A DNA stretch of 32,140 nucleotides from Planctomycetota bacterium. GTDB lineage: Bacteria; Planctomycetota; Planctomycetia; Gemmatales; Gemmataceae. Below the pieces are notes generated by a model that was not told where the DNA came from, ran no database searches, and saw only the letters and a program-made list of their open reading frames with translations. The DNA lies in assembly GCA_016195405.1 (NCBI GenBank), contig JACPZP010000205.1, positions 1 to 32,140 on the forward strand, given 5' to 3'. A program made the translations under genes and the position numbers. Positions 16,642 through 26,357 of this stretch are shown one piece after another; positions within the stretch are counted from its first letter, which is position 1; each line of letters opens with the position of its first letter.

Positions 16642-16675
16642 CTACGACGGACATTGCAACCCAGGAGATGACATC

Positions 16676-17869
16676 ATGCCAACCAACGCGCCACTCAATC
16701 GCAAGCTTCGCATGGGACTAATCGGCGGCGGACAGGGAGCGTTCATTGGCCGCGTCCATGCAACGGCGGCCATTCTCGATAATCGCGCCGCTTTGGTCGC
16801 CGGAGCGCTTTCGTCCGATCCGGCCAAGGCGAAGGCCTCCGCGCCCGATTACGACATCAAGCCCGAACGCGCTTATGGTTCCTACAAGGACATGGTAGCC
16901 GCCGAATCGAAGCTGCCGGCGTCGGAGCGCATTGACTTTGTCTCGGTCGCCACGCCGAACCACACGCATTTCGAGATCGCCAAGGCGTTCGCCGAGGCCG
17001 GCTTCAACGTCATGTGCGACAAGCCGATGACGTTCGACCTCGCTCAAGCGGAAGAGTTGGCCAAGGTGGTGCAGAAGACCGGCGTCGTCTTTGCGGTGAC
17101 ACATAACTACACCGGCCATCCGCTAGTCCGCCAGGCTCGCGACATGGTCCTGGGCGGCGAGCTGGGCGAGATCAATGCCGTGCGCGCTTGCTACATCCAG
17201 GGCTGGCTGCGCACGCGCCTTGAGTCGGAGAACCAGAAGCAGGCGTCTTGGCGCACCGACCCCAAGCGTTCCGGGGCGGCTGGCTGCTTCGGCGACATCG
17301 GCACGCACGCCTACAACCTGGGCCGCTTCATCACCGGACTCTTGCCGGACCAGGTCTCCTGCCACCTCAAAACGTTCGAAAAAGGCCGCGCCCTCGACGA
17401 CTACGGCACGGCCATCATCCGGTACCAAAACGGCGCTCTAGGCTCGGTGACAGCATCGCAGATCACGCATGGCCGCGAGAACGACATCTCGATCGAAATC
17501 GACGGCACCAAAGGATCGCTCGAATGGCATCAGGAAGAGCCGAACAAGATGTACCACCGCGTCAACGGCAAGCCGCATCAGATCTACACCCGCGCCGGCG
17601 GCCCGTATCTTGGCAAGACCGCAGGCGAATCGTCGCGAATCCCCAGCGGCCATCCCGAAGGATACTTGGAGGCGTTCGCAAACATTTACACCGCGGCGTA
17701 CAACGACATGGTGTTGCGATCTTCGGGCCAAAAGTTTGACGCCGCGAAGAGCCTCTATCCGAACGTGGCCGACGGCGTCGACGGGATGAACTTCATTGCC
17801 CAGTGCGTGGCGAGTTCGAAGAACGGCGGCCAATGGCTGAGCTTGAAGCATGCGCTGTGTCGGGTGTGA
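16676..17869 (+). CDS. Gfo/Idh/MocA family NAD(P)-dependent oxidoreductase
   Basis: A 397-residue oxidoreductase with no signal peptide, so cytoplasmic. The N-terminal Rossmann fold has GLIGGGQGAFIG at 14-25. VATPNHTHFEIAKAF follows, then CDKPM with Lys116 in the position of the family's conserved EKP lysine. GCFGDIGTHAYNLGRF includes Asp207 and His211, the usual catalytic-site region of the C-terminal alpha/beta domain. Members oxidise or reduce sugars, inositols and similar alcohols; the exact substrate is not readable. The ATG at 16676 has AGGAG at 16663-16667, 8 bases upstream. It is a single gene with the ADP-ribosylglycohydrolase converging 60 bp away. Planctomycetes carry many paralogues of this family. 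Confidence 0.93.
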   Translation: MPTNAPLNRKLRMGLIGGGQGAFIGRVHATAAILDNRAALVAGALSSDPAKAKASAPDYDIKPERAYGSYKDMVAAESKLPASERIDFVSVATPNHTHFEIAKAFAEAGFNVMCDKPMTFDLAQAEELAKVVQKTGVVFAVTHNYTGHPLVRQARDMVLGGELGEINAVRACYIQGWLRTRLESENQKQASWRTDPKRSGAAGCFGDIGTHAYNLGRFITGLLPDQVSCHLKTFEKGRALDDYGTAIIRYQNGALGSVTASQITHGRENDISIEIDGTKGSLEWHQEEPNKMYHRVNGKPHQIYTRAGGPYLGKTAGESSRIPSGHPEGYLEAFANIYTAAYNDMVLRSSGQKFDAAKSLYPNVADGVDGMNFIAQCVASSKNGGQWLSLKHALCRV

Positions 17870-17929
17870 TGCAGTTTAGATTTCGCGCTCACGCGGTGCC
17901 TTGCGACGCGAAACGTAAGCGGGAGAATC

Positions 17930-18823
17930 TCACTCTCGCGCATCGCGCCAATCCTTTGGAATTCCGTCTAAACCCGTCGCAAGCGCCACGATCCCGCCGA
18001 CGATCGCGCAATTCGTGTCGAAGTCGCCGCCGACTCTAATGGCCGCCCAGATCGCATCCTCGTAGCTGCCAAGATGCCTCCGCGCACACCAAAGCGCAAA
18101 CGGGACCGTATCCTGAGCGATGATTCGCGATCCGTTGCCAAGAAGTGCTGCCGCTTTCATTTCATCGCAGCCATCATCGAATGATAGTGCTCGTTCGATT
18201 CCGTTTCGTGTTTCGCCGGCGGGCACCAATTCGAATACGCTTTCGAGCATCCCTCTTGCCTGCGTAGGGCCGTTCGCGTGTCGCCAAGCCCACGCGGCTG
18301 CCACGGCGACGGCGATCGCTCCGGCCTTCCCTTCGCGATGGGAGTGTGTCACCTCTGCCGATTTTTCCGCTTCGGCAGCGGCTTGGTCAAAGTCATCCGC
18401 GAAGTATGCTCCAACGGGCGCCACCCGCATCGCGCCGCCATTTCCCATGGAGCCTTGGCCGTCAAACGCCCTGCCCGCTGCTTCACGCCAATCCTCACCA
18501 TGATGAATCGCCGTGAGGATCTTGTGAGCCATCGCCCCGTAGCCGCGATCGGCATTTAGGCGATAGCGCCGCGCGAACATCTGTGCCAACTCATCTTGCT
18601 CGATGCGACCGTGGATTTGCAGCACTTCGCATATCGACAAGGCCATCTCCGTGTCATCGGTGTGCGGCCAAGGGGCTCGCGTCGGTTCACGGTGCTCGAT
18701 CAACCATCGGCGCTGGGGATCGAAAAACTGCTGGCCCATGCAATCGCCGGTCCACAGACCGTCGAGGGCTAACCGAACGCGGTCGATGCGCGGCTCGTGA
18801 TCCGAAGGCAGGTTGCGCGACAT
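17930..18823 (-). CDS. ADP-ribosylglycohydrolase family protein
   Basis: A 297-residue all-alpha enzyme of the DraG/ARH family, which hydrolyses ADP-ribose linked to proteins or other molecules using two Mg ions. TDDT at 55-58 and GGDFDT at 265-270 are the two metal-binding motifs. GSMGNGGAMRVAPVG and THSHREGKAGAIAVA are further family signatures, and the N-terminal GDCMG corresponds to the usual GDAxG. No ADP-ribosyltransferase gene is nearby, so the target is unknown. The ATG at 18823 has GGGAAAAG upstream. The gene is divergent from xylA and converges on the Gfo/Idh/MocA gene. The middle D of GGDxDT is kept, so it should be active. Confidence 0.9.
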   Translation of the reverse strand: MSRNLPSDHEPRIDRVRLALDGLWTGDCMGQQFFDPQRRWLIEHREPTRAPWPHTDDTEMALSICEVLQIHGRIEQDELAQMFARRYRLNADRGYGAMAHKILTAIHHGEDWREAAGRAFDGQGSMGNGGAMRVAPVGAYFADDFDQAAAEAEKSAEVTHSHREGKAGAIAVAVAAAWAWRHANGPTQARGMLESVFELVPAGETRNGIERALSFDDGCDEMKAAALLGNGSRIIAQDTVPFALWCARRHLGSYEDAIWAAIRVGGDFDTNCAIVGGIVALATGLDGIPKDWRDARE

Positions 18824-19012
18824 TGTTACTTTTCCCGAATCGCATTATGTCTCCGCGAGGCAACGAGCCTGCGCGAAACGCAAGCGGTGGTTGACATTCA
18901 TTGGACGCGCCGCCTGCATCCTCTCGCCGCGCTCGCCGTTGGCTCGCGGCTAAACGATACGGTGCGTCTTCGCTATCATTTCTACGACTCGTCCCACTTT
19001 CAAGGTGCATCC

Positions 19013-20326
<1,314 letters not shown>

Positions 20327-20333
20327 TTCATAG

Positions 20334-21755
20334 TCACGGTTTGCGATCCCACCGATAGCGCGGGTTCTTCGGGTCGAGGTTCTCACGAAACACCGTCACC
20401 ACGTCGCCGAAGCGCGGCTTCTGGCTCGGCGGATTGCCCCAAGCCAAGACTCCGACCGGCCAGCCTTCTTCTTGCACATCGTAGCCGCGCAGGTTGCCGA
20501 GATGGAATGGGCCAAGGATGCGCACTTGCACGGGCTGATCGTAGGCCGGCTCACGCGATTCCGGCGGAGCGCTCGGGACGACCATCGGTTGAGGATTTGA
20601 CTGCGCAATTGGAGCAGGCGCCGGAGTTCTTGGCGCGATCTGTGTTCGAGGCGGCCGGGGCGGGCGGATGCGCGGGGGCTTAGGCGGCTTGACGGGAACG
20701 CGCGGACGCCGCGCCGGGAAAAAGCGCAGGCCTTTGGCAGCCACGTCGTCCATGATCTTGTCGGCTTCCAACAACGATGCCGGTAAAGCATCGACCCCGA
20801 CAAATTCCGCCAACCGATGGAAGAAGCGGCCGAGGTCCTTGCGCTCCAGAAGGTCCATGTGGTAGGCGTCTAACAGGCCACGGAATTCGTCCGGGAAGGC
20901 TCGCGTCGGCCAAAGGAAGAGAATGCGCGCCTCCAATCCTCCGGCCAAGCGGCGAAGGTGGCTCGCCAGGCCTTCCAGTCGATTGAGGTTGCAGTCGACG
21001 ATGCGTAATCCACCGCGATTGGCTAGGATCAAGGTTTCGCGCTCGCCGGACGCGTCTGGGGCCGGCTTTCCGCCCACGACGGCGAGATTCGTCACGCCCA
21101 TCTCACGCAAAGCTTGCGCGACGAACGCCTCAAAGGGAAGCTCCAGCGCGGCGCCGGTGTCCTGTGCCACGCGTTCCCAATCGCCGCGATGGTGCAGAGC
21201 CGTGCGACTCAATTCGAGTGCGTCCACCGAGTAGCCGGCCTCGATTTGGGCGAATTCATCGCGCCAAAAGTGCTTCAACAAGACGTTCACAGGAATGGCG
21301 TCGGTTGCGTCGGCTGGAATCGCGATCGATTCGGTGCGCACGCCGGCGCTGTCGGAAATCAAATGAAGCCATCCCGAATGGCGGTCTCGACTAACGACTT
21401 GCACATCGGTCTGTCCGACGAAAGGGAACATCTCGGCAAAAGACGGGGCATCGTCGCTCGTTCCAAGCAAGAGCCAGTTTTCGCCCGGGAACCCGCTCCG
21501 CAAGGCATCGACTTGACTCCGCACGCCCTGGGGAGGCTTGTCGAGACTGTGGACGCTCAATTCGGGGTGCTGCGTCCGCAGACACTCGTTGCAAAAAGCG
21601 TGCAGTCGTCGGGCGGCGTCGCCGGTTGCCTCGGTCGGAAGGATGAACACGTTGCGCAGATTCGGGGCCCAGTGCATGAGTCCTTGCAGATTGGGCCAGA
21701 AGCGGTCGAAGGCGAATAAGACCAAAGACGTGGGAGCCACAGAAAGATTGTGCAT
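20334..21755 (-). CDS. Divergent Card1/DUF1887-like protein with proline-rich linker
   Basis: A 473-residue protein not recognised by a strong single motif. Residues 1-165 look like a Rossmann/CARF-type sensor: VFILPTEATGDAARRLHAF, then NWLLLGTSDDAPSFAEMF, where CARF proteins have a TGGTK-like loop, then DVQVVSRDRHSGWLHLI. Residues about 200-320 resemble the nuclease-like domain of Card1/Can2 (DUF1887): LPFEAFVAQALREMGV, GERETLILANRGGLRIVDCN, then HLRRLAGGLEARILFLWPTR. The catalytic Asp and Lys of that domain (xELDVx ... xCK) read as Leu242 and Asn256, so the site looks dead. A Pro/Arg-rich linker (about 350-405) leads to an unknown beta-rich end domain (about 407-473). No CRISPR or cas gene is in the window. 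The ATG at 21755 is preferred over a TTG at 21779. The fold call is inference. Confidence 0.55.
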   Translation of the reverse strand: MHNLSVAPTSLVLFAFDRFWPNLQGLMHWAPNLRNVFILPTEATGDAARRLHAFCNECLRTQHPELSVHSLDKPPQGVRSQVDALRSGFPGENWLLLGTSDDAPSFAEMFPFVGQTDVQVVSRDRHSGWLHLISDSAGVRTESIAIPADATDAIPVNVLLKHFWRDEFAQIEAGYSVDALELSRTALHHRGDWERVAQDTGAALELPFEAFVAQALREMGVTNLAVVGGKPAPDASGERETLILANRGGLRIVDCNLNRLEGLASHLRRLAGGLEARILFLWPTRAFPDEFRGLLDAYHMDLLERKDLGRFFHRLAEFVGVDALPASLLEADKIMDDVAAKGLRFFPARRPRVPVKPPKPPRIRPPRPPRTQIAPRTPAPAPIAQSNPQPMVVPSAPPESREPAYDQPVQVRILGPFHLGNLRGYDVQEEGWPVGVLAWGNPPSQKPRFGDVVTVFRENLDPKNPRYRWDRKP

Positions 21756-21947
21756 AGCGTCGTGTCCAAAGCTCCGCAAAAGAAACTGCGGACATCAGGT
21801 TGCTATTGTACATGCGACCGAAGCGACGAACCACCGCTTGCGTACGCCAAGACGTTTGCTGGATCGGGATCGAGTTTTCTGGGGAATGTCGTTTCTCGGC
21901 CCGCTATACTCACATGGTTGCTAACGTAACTTGCCGACGCGCAAAAA

Positions 21948-21956
21948 GGGGGGGGG
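21948..21956 (+). promoter_or_regulatory. Poly-G tract (G9) at the ribosome binding site
   Basis: Nine consecutive G residues after AAAAA end one base before the ATGATG start of the PQQ-propeller gene. The tract is the only Shine-Dalgarno-like sequence, so its length sets spacing and strength. Confidence 0.6.
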
Positions 21957-21957
21957 C

Positions 21958-23259
21958 ATGATGAGGAGAGTTTCCGTCTGGCTGCTGTTCGTAGCGATCG
22001 GTCCCGCGGCTGCGGAAGATTGGCCTGTCTGGCGCGGACCTCGCGGCGACGGCACATCATTCGAGAAAAATCTGCCGCTGCGCTGGTCCCCAGACGACAA
22101 TATCGCTTGGAATACGGTGATTCCGGGCAGCGGTCACTCTTCGCCCATCGTGATCGGCGACCGCGTATTCGTCACTACCTGCCTGCACAAGGAGCAGCAG
22201 CGAATTCTCCTTGCGGTGGACCGCCTCACCGGAACGACTCTTTGGCAAAAGCTGGTCCTGACATCGCCGTTGGAACCCAAGCACGGTCTCAATAGCTACG
22301 CCAGTTCCACCCCCGCGTCGGATGGCAAACGAGTCTATGTGAGTTTCGAGCGGCTTCGCAAACGCATCCCGAGCGACGACTCTCCACGCAAGCCGCGCGA
22401 GACCAGCCACATCCCGCCGGACACAGTCGCGGAGATGGTCGTCGCCTGCTTTTCCGTGGATGGCGAACTCCAATGGCAGCGCGTCGCCGGGCAATTCTAT
22501 TCGCGCCATGGCTTTTGCAGTCCGCCGATCCTTTACAAGGACCTCGTCCTCCTCAACGGCGATCAGGATGCCGAGGCGTTTCTCGTCGCCCTCGACAAGC
22601 AGAACGGCGAGCGGCGCTGGCGAATCGACCGGCCTAATCGCGTCCGTTCGTATTGTCCGCCGTTGATCGTTCAGGCCGGCGGCAAAACACAAATGGTGCT
22701 CTCCGGCAGTCTCGGCGTCGACAGCTATGACCCGGACACCGGCAAGTCGATCTGGAACATTACCGGCCCGACTGAGCAGTACGTCGCATCGATGGTGTTT
22801 GGCGAAGGGCTGTTGTTCATGACGGCCGGCTTCCCGACCTATCACAACATGGCGATTCGTCCCGCCGGTTCCGGCGATGTGACTGCGACGCACGTCGCCT
22901 GGCACGAGAAAGAAACCGCTGCGCGAAAAGCCGCCTATGTCCCGTCGCCCATCGCTTACGACAAGTGGTTCTACGTTATGTCGGACTCCGGTTACCTGAA
23001 TTGCCTGGAAGCAAGGACCGGAAAGCGTCTCTGGATCGAGCAGCTCGGCAGGCATCACAGCGCCTCGCCGGTCTTGGCCGACGGGAATCTTTATGTAACC
23101 GACGACGACGGCATTACGTATGTGCTCAAAGCCGGTCCGAATTTCGAAGTCATAAGCCGCAACGCGCTCGGCGAAAGTTGTTATGCATCGCCAGCGGTGT
23201 CGGGCGGACAGATCTTTCTGAGAACGAGCGGGCACCTGTGGTGCATCGGGAAACAGTGA
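21958..23259 (+). CDS. Exported PQQ-like beta-propeller protein
   Basis: A 433-residue protein with a signal peptide ending AAAED at about residue 20, so exported. It begins DWPVWRGPRGDG, the usual first blade of planctomycete PQQ-like repeat proteins. Repeated blade motifs include SSPIVIGDRVFVTTC, LLAVDRLTGTTLWQK, LVALDKQNGERRWRI, SYDPDTGKSIWNITG, CLEARTGKRLWIEQ and SPVLADGNLYVTDDDG. There is no haem motif and no clear catalytic residue set of quinoprotein dehydrogenases, so it is probably a binding propeller and not an enzyme. The ATG at 21958 (followed by a second ATG) sits directly after a G9 tract; the longer TTG start at 21931 would spoil the signal peptide. Divergent from the Card1-like gene. 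Confidence 0.9.
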   Translation: MMRRVSVWLLFVAIGPAAAEDWPVWRGPRGDGTSFEKNLPLRWSPDDNIAWNTVIPGSGHSSPIVIGDRVFVTTCLHKEQQRILLAVDRLTGTTLWQKLVLTSPLEPKHGLNSYASSTPASDGKRVYVSFERLRKRIPSDDSPRKPRETSHIPPDTVAEMVVACFSVDGELQWQRVAGQFYSRHGFCSPPILYKDLVLLNGDQDAEAFLVALDKQNGERRWRIDRPNRVRSYCPPLIVQAGGKTQMVLSGSLGVDSYDPDTGKSIWNITGPTEQYVASMVFGEGLLFMTAGFPTYHNMAIRPAGSGDVTATHVAWHEKETAARKAAYVPSPIAYDKWFYVMSDSGYLNCLEARTGKRLWIEQLGRHHSASPVLADGNLYVTDDDGITYVLKAGPNFEVISRNALGESCYASPAVSGGQIFLRTSGHLWCIGKQ

Positions 23260-23305
23260 TTGGTGAGTGGTGAGTGGTAAGTAGTGAATGGTGAGGGTGA
23301 CATTC

Positions 23306-23791
23306 ATGATCATCGAACGCTATCGTCGTTGGTTCGAATACGAAAAAGACGCCCATGCCAAGGTGTTTGCATCTTTCGACACCGTTCCGTCCGACCGGCG
23401 CGACAGTGCGGAATATCGGCGAGCGGTGGCGATCATGGCCCACATCGTTGCTGCAAGGCGAATGTGGCTCTATCGTCTGGGCGCCATCGCAACGGCGCCG
23501 GCGCTTTTCCCGGTAAACCCCGAATTGGCAAACGTCGTAGCCGAGTGGCGTGAAGCTCAAGGAGATTGGGAGGGGCTTCTGGCCTCGCAAACAGACCAGG
23601 AGATTGAACGGACGTTCGAGTATAAGAGTCTCGATGCCGGCAGGTTTCGAAACCACGTCGAAGACATACTCGCGCAGTTGTTCGGGCACTCCTGGTATCA
23701 CCGCGGCCAAATCGCGATGCTGATCCGCGCCGCCGGCGGCGAACCGGCAGTGACGGATCTGATTTTCTGGTGCCGGGAGAGTTGTGGCTAA
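23306..23791 (+). CDS. DinB/YfiT-fold putative metal-dependent protein
   Basis: A 161-residue four-helix-bundle protein of the DinB family. His46 in MAHIVAARRMWLYR and His128/His132 in GHSWYHRGQIAMLI are placed like the metal-binding His triad. The ending GGEPAVTDLIFW matches the family C-terminus. DinB proteins include thiol transferases and damage-inducible proteins of unknown function, so no specific role is assigned. The frame opens at 23288, but the ATG at 23306 has GAGGG about 8 bases upstream. The leader (23256-23300) is a degenerate GTGAGTG-type microrepeat. The PQQ-propeller gene ends 46 bp before it, so the two may be cotranscribed. Confidence 0.85.
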   Translation: MIIERYRRWFEYEKDAHAKVFASFDTVPSDRRDSAEYRRAVAIMAHIVAARRMWLYRLGAIATAPALFPVNPELANVVAEWREAQGDWEGLLASQTDQEIERTFEYKSLDAGRFRNHVEDILAQLFGHSWYHRGQIAMLIRAAGGEPAVTDLIFWCRESCG

Positions 23792-23792
23792 T

Positions 23793-23950
23793 CGTCCGTG
23801 GTCAGTCGTCCGTGGTCAGTCGTCCGTGGTCAGTCGTCCGTGGTCAGTCGTCCGTGGTCAGTCGTCCGTGGTCAGTCGTCCGTGGTCAGTCGTCCGTGGT
23901 CAGTGGAACTACTGACAACGGACTACTGACCACGGACCTCTGACAACGGA
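23793..23950. repeat. 14-bp tandem repeat (8 copies) with inverted copies
   Basis: Eight exact head-to-tail copies of CGTCCGTGGTCAGT fill 23793-23904. Three inverted copies follow, at about 23911-23924, 23925-23938 and 23939-23950; the middle one is an exact complement over 13 bases and the other two carry one or two changes. The array fills the space between two converging genes. The two parts can fold into a long hairpin, which may terminate transcription from both sides. Confidence 0.9.
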
Positions 23951-23953
23951 TTA

Positions 23954-25282
23954 TTAGTTAAATCCGTAGCCGAAGAAGTTCGCGGTAAATTCGGCCCAAG
24001 TGATGATAATGATTCCTTCGTCGGCGCCGTCGGTGGAAGCGAGCGGACCGTCGTGTCCCCAGGGATTGTAGAGGCGAAGCTTCCAGCCGCCGGAATCTTG
24101 GTATACGTCCATAACCATATAGGCGTGATCGGCGACTATTCTGCTTTCGACTGTGAGATTGGTGTTGGCGACCATCTTTTTGCCTGCTTGAATCAGACGG
24201 CGCAGGTCGGCCGGCAGGGCGCCGGAAGTCGGCATGAATGTCGCCTTTTGGCCGGTGAGCGCTGTTAGCGCGTTGGCGGTGTTCTGCCACGGTTTGCCGG
24301 TCGTGGAGTGCCACTGATCGACGGACAAGTAGCTGCCGTCGGCCGCCTGAAACGTGACGCCCATCGCCTTCAAATAAGCCTTCTGGTAAAGCGTGACCCA
24401 AAGTTGACCGCCCGGATCGAGGGCTTCGTTCCAGTCGCCGCTGACCCAGACGGTTTGCCAGGAGCCGTTGACGAACAAGCGCACGCCGTATTGGTCTTTG
24501 CCCGAATCGTAGCTGATGCGGCTCAAGAGATCGTTGTTGATCGTTCCAAGGCTCGCGTGGGTGCCGGTCCAGTTCGCGGTGGCGGCCAGCGAGGCGAGAA
24601 ACACGCAGGTCGGCGACCGTTGCTGATCGACCGCGCGGTAGCTGTCGGTCCCGGGCGTAGAAACGTTGGGCCCGTCGGCCAGGCGGTCTTCGGTCTTGAT
24701 TTGGCCGGCGACAAGCATGTTGCGGCGGAAGCTGTCGTTGCCGGCGCCGCCGACGAGGTAGTCGCTGCCGGCGTCGCCGCTCAGGTAATCGTCGCCGGCC
24801 TCGCCGTAAATCAAGTCGTTGCCTCCTCGGCCATAAAGCTTGTCGTTGCCGTTGCCGCCATAAATCAGATCCGCGCCGGCCCCGCCGTAGATGACGTCAT
24901 TGCCGTCGTCGCCATAGAGGATGTTGCGGCCACTGCCGCCGTAGATGGTGTCGTTGCCGGCGCCGCCGTGGACAAAGGCGCGTTTGGTGATGCTGCCGTC
25001 AATACGAAGGATATCGTTGCCGCCTTTGCCAAAGACTTGAATGTCGCTAACCGAGCTGGCCGGCACGCTGGCGACTTGGGCGTGATTCCAAGTGATCTTC
25101 AAGTTGTCGACGGAGATTCGGCCGTTGACCTGGCGAACCGTGATCTGGTCGGCGGCATCGGTTCCATAGACTTGGAGAATACCGCTGGCAAAGGTCGCTG
25201 TTATAGGTGATATGGCTGGAAGAATGCGATTTTCGAGATGTTCGACGGCGGGCTGGTAGGTATTGTCCCGACAGCGCATCAT
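23954..25282 (-). CDS. Secreted calpain-like cysteine protease with RTX repeats
   Basis: A 442-residue protein. VEHLENRILPA at 13-23 is the planctomycete N-terminal LExR sorting signature. Residues about 85-184 are glycine/aspartate-rich nonapeptide repeats (GGNGNDKLY, GRGGNDLIY and similar) of RTX/haemolysin type, which bind Ca and fold after export. Residues about 215-442 are a calpain (peptidase C2) catalytic domain: Cys226 in QRSPTCVFLASLAA, His386 in VADHAYMVMDV, and Asn406 in LRLYNPWG, so the whole triad is present. It is likely a calcium-dependent extracellular protease. The frame is open to 25621, but that part overlaps the squalene-synthase gene; the ATG at 25282 has AAAGGGTG just before it. 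It is single, with a tandem-repeat array at its 3' end. A plus-strand frame at 24308-25210 is its antisense shadow. Confidence 0.88.
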   Translation of the reverse strand: MMRCRDNTYQPAVEHLENRILPAISPITATFASGILQVYGTDAADQITVRQVNGRISVDNLKITWNHAQVASVPASSVSDIQVFGKGGNDILRIDGSITKRAFVHGGAGNDTIYGGSGRNILYGDDGNDVIYGGAGADLIYGGNGNDKLYGRGGNDLIYGEAGDDYLSGDAGSDYLVGGAGNDSFRRNMLVAGQIKTEDRLADGPNVSTPGTDSYRAVDQQRSPTCVFLASLAATANWTGTHASLGTINNDLLSRISYDSGKDQYGVRLFVNGSWQTVWVSGDWNEALDPGGQLWVTLYQKAYLKAMGVTFQAADGSYLSVDQWHSTTGKPWQNTANALTALTGQKATFMPTSGALPADLRRLIQAGKKMVANTNLTVESRIVADHAYMVMDVYQDSGGWKLRLYNPWGHDGPLASTDGADEGIIIITWAEFTANFFGYGFN

Positions 25283-25496
25283 GCTCACCCTTTCCGTTAG
25301 GGGTTGCGGGGGGAGGGTCTTTACCTTATTTATTGGCCGCGGACAAGCGAGTTTTTCACGGAAATCGAAAAGATCTGAAAAAACAGGAAGGCGCGACGTG
25401 CTACATGAGGCTGTTACGCCGGTCCTAGGATTTAGTCGGATTTTGGCGGTTTTTTCTTGCGGAAAAACGAAGCATTTCCAGAAAAAGTTGGCGAGT

Positions 25497-26357
25497 CTAC
25501 ACCCATCCCCAACGCGCGGGCAACGCCTGCACAACGAAGAGGAGCTTCCGCCATGGGCTGAGGCGAATGCGACTCGTGAAGACGTCGTAGTCCCTTTTCT
25601 CCATCGCTTCCAAGAGGCCATGATAAGTGCGGGCCATGGCCAGGAAGACGGCTCGACCGGGCGCCGATAGAAAACTCGCTAAAGGCCAAGCTTCGTCGTA
25701 GTATTTGCGAGCCCGATCCACCTCGAAGCGCATCAGGTCGTGAAAGGCGCCGTCGCGCTCGCCGCGCTGCAGCTTCTCTTGCGTGTAGCCAAAACGTTCC
25801 AAATCCTCCCGAGGAAGGTAAACGCGGCCCCGCTCTGCGTCTTCGCCGAGATCGCGCAGGATGTTGGTGAGCTGAAACGCCAAGCCGGCCGCCTCCGCGT
25901 GGACCTTGGCCTCTTCGCCCTGAAATCCCCAAATGTGGATGCACGCCAGGCCGACTGCCGACGCTACACGATAGCAATAGACGCGAAGCTCATTGAATGT
26001 GGCAATCGCGACCGGCTCCAAGTCCATCTCAACGCCGTCGAGGACAGCTTCGAGATATTGGCACGGAACGCTGTAGCTTGTGATGGTATCGTGGAGAGCA
26101 GGATGGCTGGCGTGGCTGTAATGGCCGCGGCAGACCTCCTCAAGGCCGCGCCGCCAATGGGCCAAACGGCGGCGCTTGACTTCGACCGGCGCAGGCTCAT
26201 CGCTTAAGTCGTCGGCGATGCGAAGGAAAGCGTAAAGGGCGCAAGTTGAGAGGCGCTGCGGACGGGGCAAGACACGGAAGGCAGGATAGAAATTACCCGC
26301 TTCACGACGGGCCAGGGCTTCACAATAGCGATACGACCGGGCCAGGTCAGGCGTCAT
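25497..26357 (-). CDS. Squalene/phytoene synthase family protein (HpnD-like)
   Basis: A 286-residue head-to-head prenyl synthase that joins two polyprenyl diphosphates. Both aspartate-rich motifs are present: DDLSDE at 49-54 and QLTNILRDLGEDAERGRVYL at about 162-181, the second including Asp169 and the Glu172-Asp173 pair. The second motif resembles presqualene diphosphate synthase HpnD, but the first (DDLSDE) lies between HpnC and HpnD styles, so phytoene synthase (carotenoids) and squalene synthase (hopanoids/sterols) both remain possible. No desaturase, HpnE or cyclase gene lies in the window. The ATG at 26357 overlaps the stop of the upstream sigma-like gene as ATGA, showing translational coupling. 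Confidence 0.85.
   Translation of the reverse strand: MTPDLARSYRYCEALARREAGNFYPAFRVLPRPQRLSTCALYAFLRIADDLSDEPAPVEVKRRRLAHWRRGLEEVCRGHYSHASHPALHDTITSYSVPCQYLEAVLDGVEMDLEPVAIATFNELRVYCYRVASAVGLACIHIWGFQGEEAKVHAEAAGLAFQLTNILRDLGEDAERGRVYLPREDLERFGYTQEKLQRGERDGAFHDLMRFEVDRARKYYDEAWPLASFLSAPGRAVFLAMARTYHGLLEAMEKRDYDVFTSRIRLSPWRKLLFVVQALPARWGWV

Larger units (their letters stand above)
15828..16675. other. Long divergent intergenic region, repeat-rich
   Basis: About 850 bp between the divergent PSCyt1 and Gfo/Idh/MocA genes. Open frames on both strands (for example 15858-16124 plus, 15990-16325 minus) follow the repeats and have no recognisable domains. It contains a 20-bp inverted repeat pair, a hairpin, an 18-bp direct repeat and a palindrome, listed separately. 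A short GAA run lies near 16090-16107. Confidence 0.55.

Noticed and set aside
22057..23313. 418-residue minus-strand open frame
   Set aside because: Antisense to the PQQ-propeller gene, with no domain and no start signal.
23793..23904. CRISPR array
   Set aside because: The 14-bp units are directly adjacent without spacers and there are no cas genes; it is a simple tandem repeat.
24308..25210. 300-residue plus-strand frame with Ala/Val repeats
   Set aside because: The apparent repeats are the complement of the RTX nonapeptide repeats of the calpain-like gene.
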